Positions 61,047 through 64,000 of a stretch of 64,000 bases of DNA are shown in pieces; position 1 is the first letter of the stretch; each line of letters opens with the position of its first letter. The notes beneath the pieces are model-generated. The model had not been told where the DNA came from. It was given only the letters and a program-made list of their open reading frames with translations, and searched no databases. Source of the DNA: Theodoxus fluviatilis (lineage: Eukaryota > Mollusca > Gastropoda > Cycloneritida > Neritidae); contig JAWQFJ010028249.1 of the NCBI GenBank assembly GCA_034096865.1, positions 1 through 64,000 on the forward strand, read 5' to 3'. A program made the position numbers and the translations under genes.

Positions 61047-61430
61047 TTATTTTCAACCTTTATAGATGTTGTCTGCCATTTGTCAATGTTCATTGAACAT
61101 TGTTGCTTGAACAACAAATAATATCCTCGTTGAATCTTACACAGACAGCCCAGTGTGGATTAAAAGCTACAAAATATATGCTTCTTGTATTGATTGGTAA
61201 TTACTAAGACTTTTTGAGGCATACTCTGCACTTCAGGTAGGTAACAAACTTTCCATTGAGCACCCACTAACTTCTGATATGCCAGTAATGCATTGAACAC
61301 CTTTTCTTTCAGCCTGCAACTGTGGATGAATTCAACACAGTGAATAATTTGTAGAACAATTAAGTCATGCTTGTTTTACCCTGTACCAACACAAAGATGC
61401 TGTGATTTCAGAATCCTTGTTTTATTTCAG
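61047..61430. other. Intron 3, 3' end with acceptor
   Basis: Unique sequence ending in CCTTGTTTTATTTCAG (acceptor AG at 61429-61430). Confidence 0.7.
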
Positions 61431-64000
61431 CTTGGCAAAGAGAGGTGAAGATGGAGCTTTGTTCACAAGTGACAATTCCGACTCTGATACACTTGGAATC
61501 AAAATAGTTGAAGTGGTCAGCCTCAGAGACAAGTTGCCTGGAGCTTCAGGATCCAGTCCAGACAGTGCTTGGTCAGTGCTGCAAGGGCTGTCACCAGGAC
61601 CAGCCAAGACCACAGGGAGGAGTGGGAAACCTAACAATTCTGAACCAGTGGCTCTTCCTGAGATTGATGTCGATGCCATTGTGGCCAGGAACGAGCGCGT
61701 GGCGTGCACCTACAAGTGTAGCACCTGCAACGTCCACTCGCCCCACCTGAACACTATGAAAATGCACCTGAAGGAAATCCACAACAATGTGAAGCTCTTC
61801 ACCTGCCCATACTGTCAGTTGTCTATGTCTTCAATGAAGACTGGTTCTGAGGAAGAGGTGCTGAACCACATTCGAGAAGTCCACCCATCCAACTATGCCA
61901 AGCGTGAAGTCGGTTTGTCTGAATCGAGCAAATCCCTGATTCAAGTAGTGACATTGTCCCCAGGTAAAGACTGTCCCTATGTTGGCAAAAAGTTCATCAT
62001 TGAGAAAGACATCTTTTGCTGCCAGAAATGTAGAGGTCACTTTCCATCACTGGACACCACATACCGACACATGGAGCAAGATCATGCAGAGGCATTTTAC
62101 TATGTCTGTCCCATCTGCAAAACCTACAAAGGAAAGACGGAGATCATTGTCACCAAGCACATAGCTGACGATCACAACAGGAGTGTCTCAGATGAGCTTT
62201 TGTCTCTTGCAGTTGAAGACAACATTTATGTTCGTGTGGCCATTTTGCAGGAGAAGAATAAGCAAGGGCCTCAGAGAGGTCCACAGCAGGAAGAAGATGT
62301 CTTGATCGTTGGGGAATCACAACTACGTGGAATGTCATCTTCCACAACCTCGGCAACTCCATCGGCCCAGGCACAGGTGCGGGGTTCAGTTGACCGGGGC
62401 TCAGTTGACCGCGGCAGGGGCAGAAAGCCTAGGGGGCGAAAGGTGGCTATGTCAGGCTCCCGAGAGGCAGGGCATGTGTTTGACACAGTCAGTGGGAAAG
62501 TTGCTTCTGTTTTCCCCAAAATGATCAGCTCTGGTAGATCAACGTCAGTTCCAAATGCTGCCCCTATGCCAGACAGGTCAGCTCTTGGAGTCTCTTCACC
62601 TCTGATCTTTGCACCTTTGAATGTCATGGTCACCATGGCCTCTCCCTCAGGAGCTCCCATTCTGTCAATGGTGCCGTCTGCTTTAGGTGCCTCAGTTCAG
62701 CCTTCAGCTTTTCCTCACGTTTCCTCTTTGCCTAGTGCATTGAGAACTGGAATCCCTACATCAGTGACGCCAGGTCAGATTCCAGGGACATTGATGTCAC
62801 CAGGGCCATTTCCATCTTCAGCAGGTACCTCTGCTCAAGCGGTTCGAATGGGCGTGGCAGAGAAAGTCCAGAGGTTAAATGCAGGTGGTAGTGTGTCTGC
62901 TAAGAGCTCCAGTGTTCCTCCTCCCCCTCCACCACTTGTTTCCTTGACCCCCAACCAAGCAGGTATGCTTCCCCAGCACACTTCATCGAGCACAACTTGG
63001 AATGTCCCTCTTGTGGGTTTTGGTGCTCCACCTCCCCTTCACCAGGCTCCTGCATTTAGCTTGCCACTGAATTCAGCTGCCAGAGGCAGTGGATTTATAG
63101 CTGAAACTGGTGCTGCTGTTCAGCGCAGCAAGCCACAGTCTCCCAGCCGGCAGGGGCAAGCTTCAGCATCGCCTCAGATGCCCAGATTGGTCCCATCCCC
63201 TTCTGTACCTCAGTTTGCTGGGAGTAGTCCAGCAGCATCCCCAAGGCCACTCTCAGCAAACCAGCCAAGGTCTCAGCAGGCCAGCCCGCATACACTTGGT
63301 ATGCTGCCTGCTGCAGCTCACCAAGCTAGGGCAAGTAGTTTCACTGATGATGATGCCTCCCCTGAAGCTTTCCAGATCTTCAACATCAAGCCAAAAACTC
63401 AAGCCCCGCCACCCCAGGCACAGCCAAGACCTCCTGTGGTTCATGCATCATCTATGTCTGTGAAGGCTCTTCTGATGCAGAACCAAAGACAGCAGCAACA
63501 ACAGCTTCAACAAAAGCAACAACAGCAGTTGCAGCAGCAAATGCCTAGGCCAAGGGACGTGGCTCCAAGAGCCAGGGTAGGGTTAGCAGTACCTACTCAA
63601 CCACTGCAGGTGCTGACTGCCAGGGATTTGGCCAAAAGCACCAGTGCCAGTCCAGTGCAGTCTTCAAGGTCCACTGTGGTGCAGGGTCAACCAGGGAGGC
63701 AGTCTTTGCAACCTCCAGCTGCTCAGGGCTCAGTCTCTGTGCTGCCTCAGATGGTGTCGCCCTTCTACCCAGTTCCCAGTAGCGTGGTCGGTTTCATCCA
63801 GGGCTACCCCATAGGGAGCGTGAGCATTCCCTTGAGCCTGGCACAGACGCCTCCTTCCTCCTCTCACCCACAGAGCAATGCAGGGAGCATGCCCGCAAGG
63901 CCGTCAGTTTCTTCTGCAACAACTGCTATGGCCACGGCTGTTGCCACCACTGCCAGCTCCCAACAGTCCTCGCCTTCCCGTCAATACCACTGCCCATACT
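61431..64000 (+). CDS. Large C2H2 zinc-finger protein, exon 4 (runs off the window)
   Basis: The first base completes the codon split at 50249 (AG|C, Ser), and the frame LAKRGEDGALF... stays open for 856 codons to the window edge. It starts at predicted residue about 1828. Four zinc-finger-like units lie at about 1924-2076: CSTC...HLKEIH, CPYC...HIREVH (with a 17-residue loop), CQKC...HMEQDH and CPIC...HIADDH. A basic AT-hook-like segment (RGRKPRGRK) is near 2155. A long Pro/Ser/Ala/Gln-rich region follows, with a Gln tract (QRQQQQQLQQKQQQQLQQQ) near 2515-2532. The last residues, YHCPY, look like the start of a ninth finger. Agreement of phase and finger style with exon 3 supports one gene. 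The 3' end, stop codon and any further exons lie outside the window. Confidence 0.9.

Noticed and set aside
60651..61117. Poly-Glu, poly-Arg and poly-Gly frames on the minus strand
   Set aside because: Translations of the (CTC)n tract. No coding evidence.

Overview
This is eukaryotic, intron-containing genomic DNA from an invertebrate animal. A mollusc, probably a gastropod, is the best guess. That guess rests on the mix of repeats: a tRNA-derived SINE with a long 3' body, a dispersed element full of AGGTCA half-sites, hAT-like MITEs ending in CAGGGCCGGATC-type repeats, Ty3/gypsy and CR1/L2-like relics, and very long simple-sequence arrays. The species is inferred, not proven. No bacterial, organellar or rRNA signature was seen.

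The main gene lies on the + strand and runs off the right edge. It is a large nuclear-type zinc-finger protein, seen as four exons whose phases agree: 17025-17085, 18631-18719, 44917-50249 and 61431->64000. The joined frame is open for about 2,680 residues. It contains eight C2H2-type fingers plus the start of a ninth, an RG-rich tract, an AT-hook, an AT-hook-like segment and a glutamine-rich tract. A CRE-bearing GC-rich leader with an 11-codon upstream ORF lies just before the first ATG.

The 26-kb second intron (18720-44916) holds a SINE split by a MITE, a 5'-truncated CR1/L2-like LINE, a 2.1-kb C-rich minisatellite and a 15-kb pentanucleotide satellite. The last two leave about 17 kb of the + strand almost without G. 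The 11-kb third intron (50250-61430) holds a decayed Ty3/gypsy element split by a 1.1-kb retroposon with an intact 292-codon ORF, the half-site element, a 206-bp MITE and a (CTC)n tract.

The left 17 kb is gene-poor. It has a THAP-domain first exon (902-1020, +), a possible first exon of a secreted protein (14791-15035, -), several MITEs and SSRs, a 19-copy 26-bp minisatellite, and a three-layer transposon nest (8726-14165). In that nest a decayed copy of the 292-codon retroposon is broken by a fold-back element, which is in turn broken by a complete but RT-less Ty3/gypsy-like element with two LTRs, PBS, PPT and a 4-bp target duplication.

The very long open frames across 26.4-44 kb come from stop-free repeats whose period is, or multiplies to, 15 bp. 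They are not annotated as genes.
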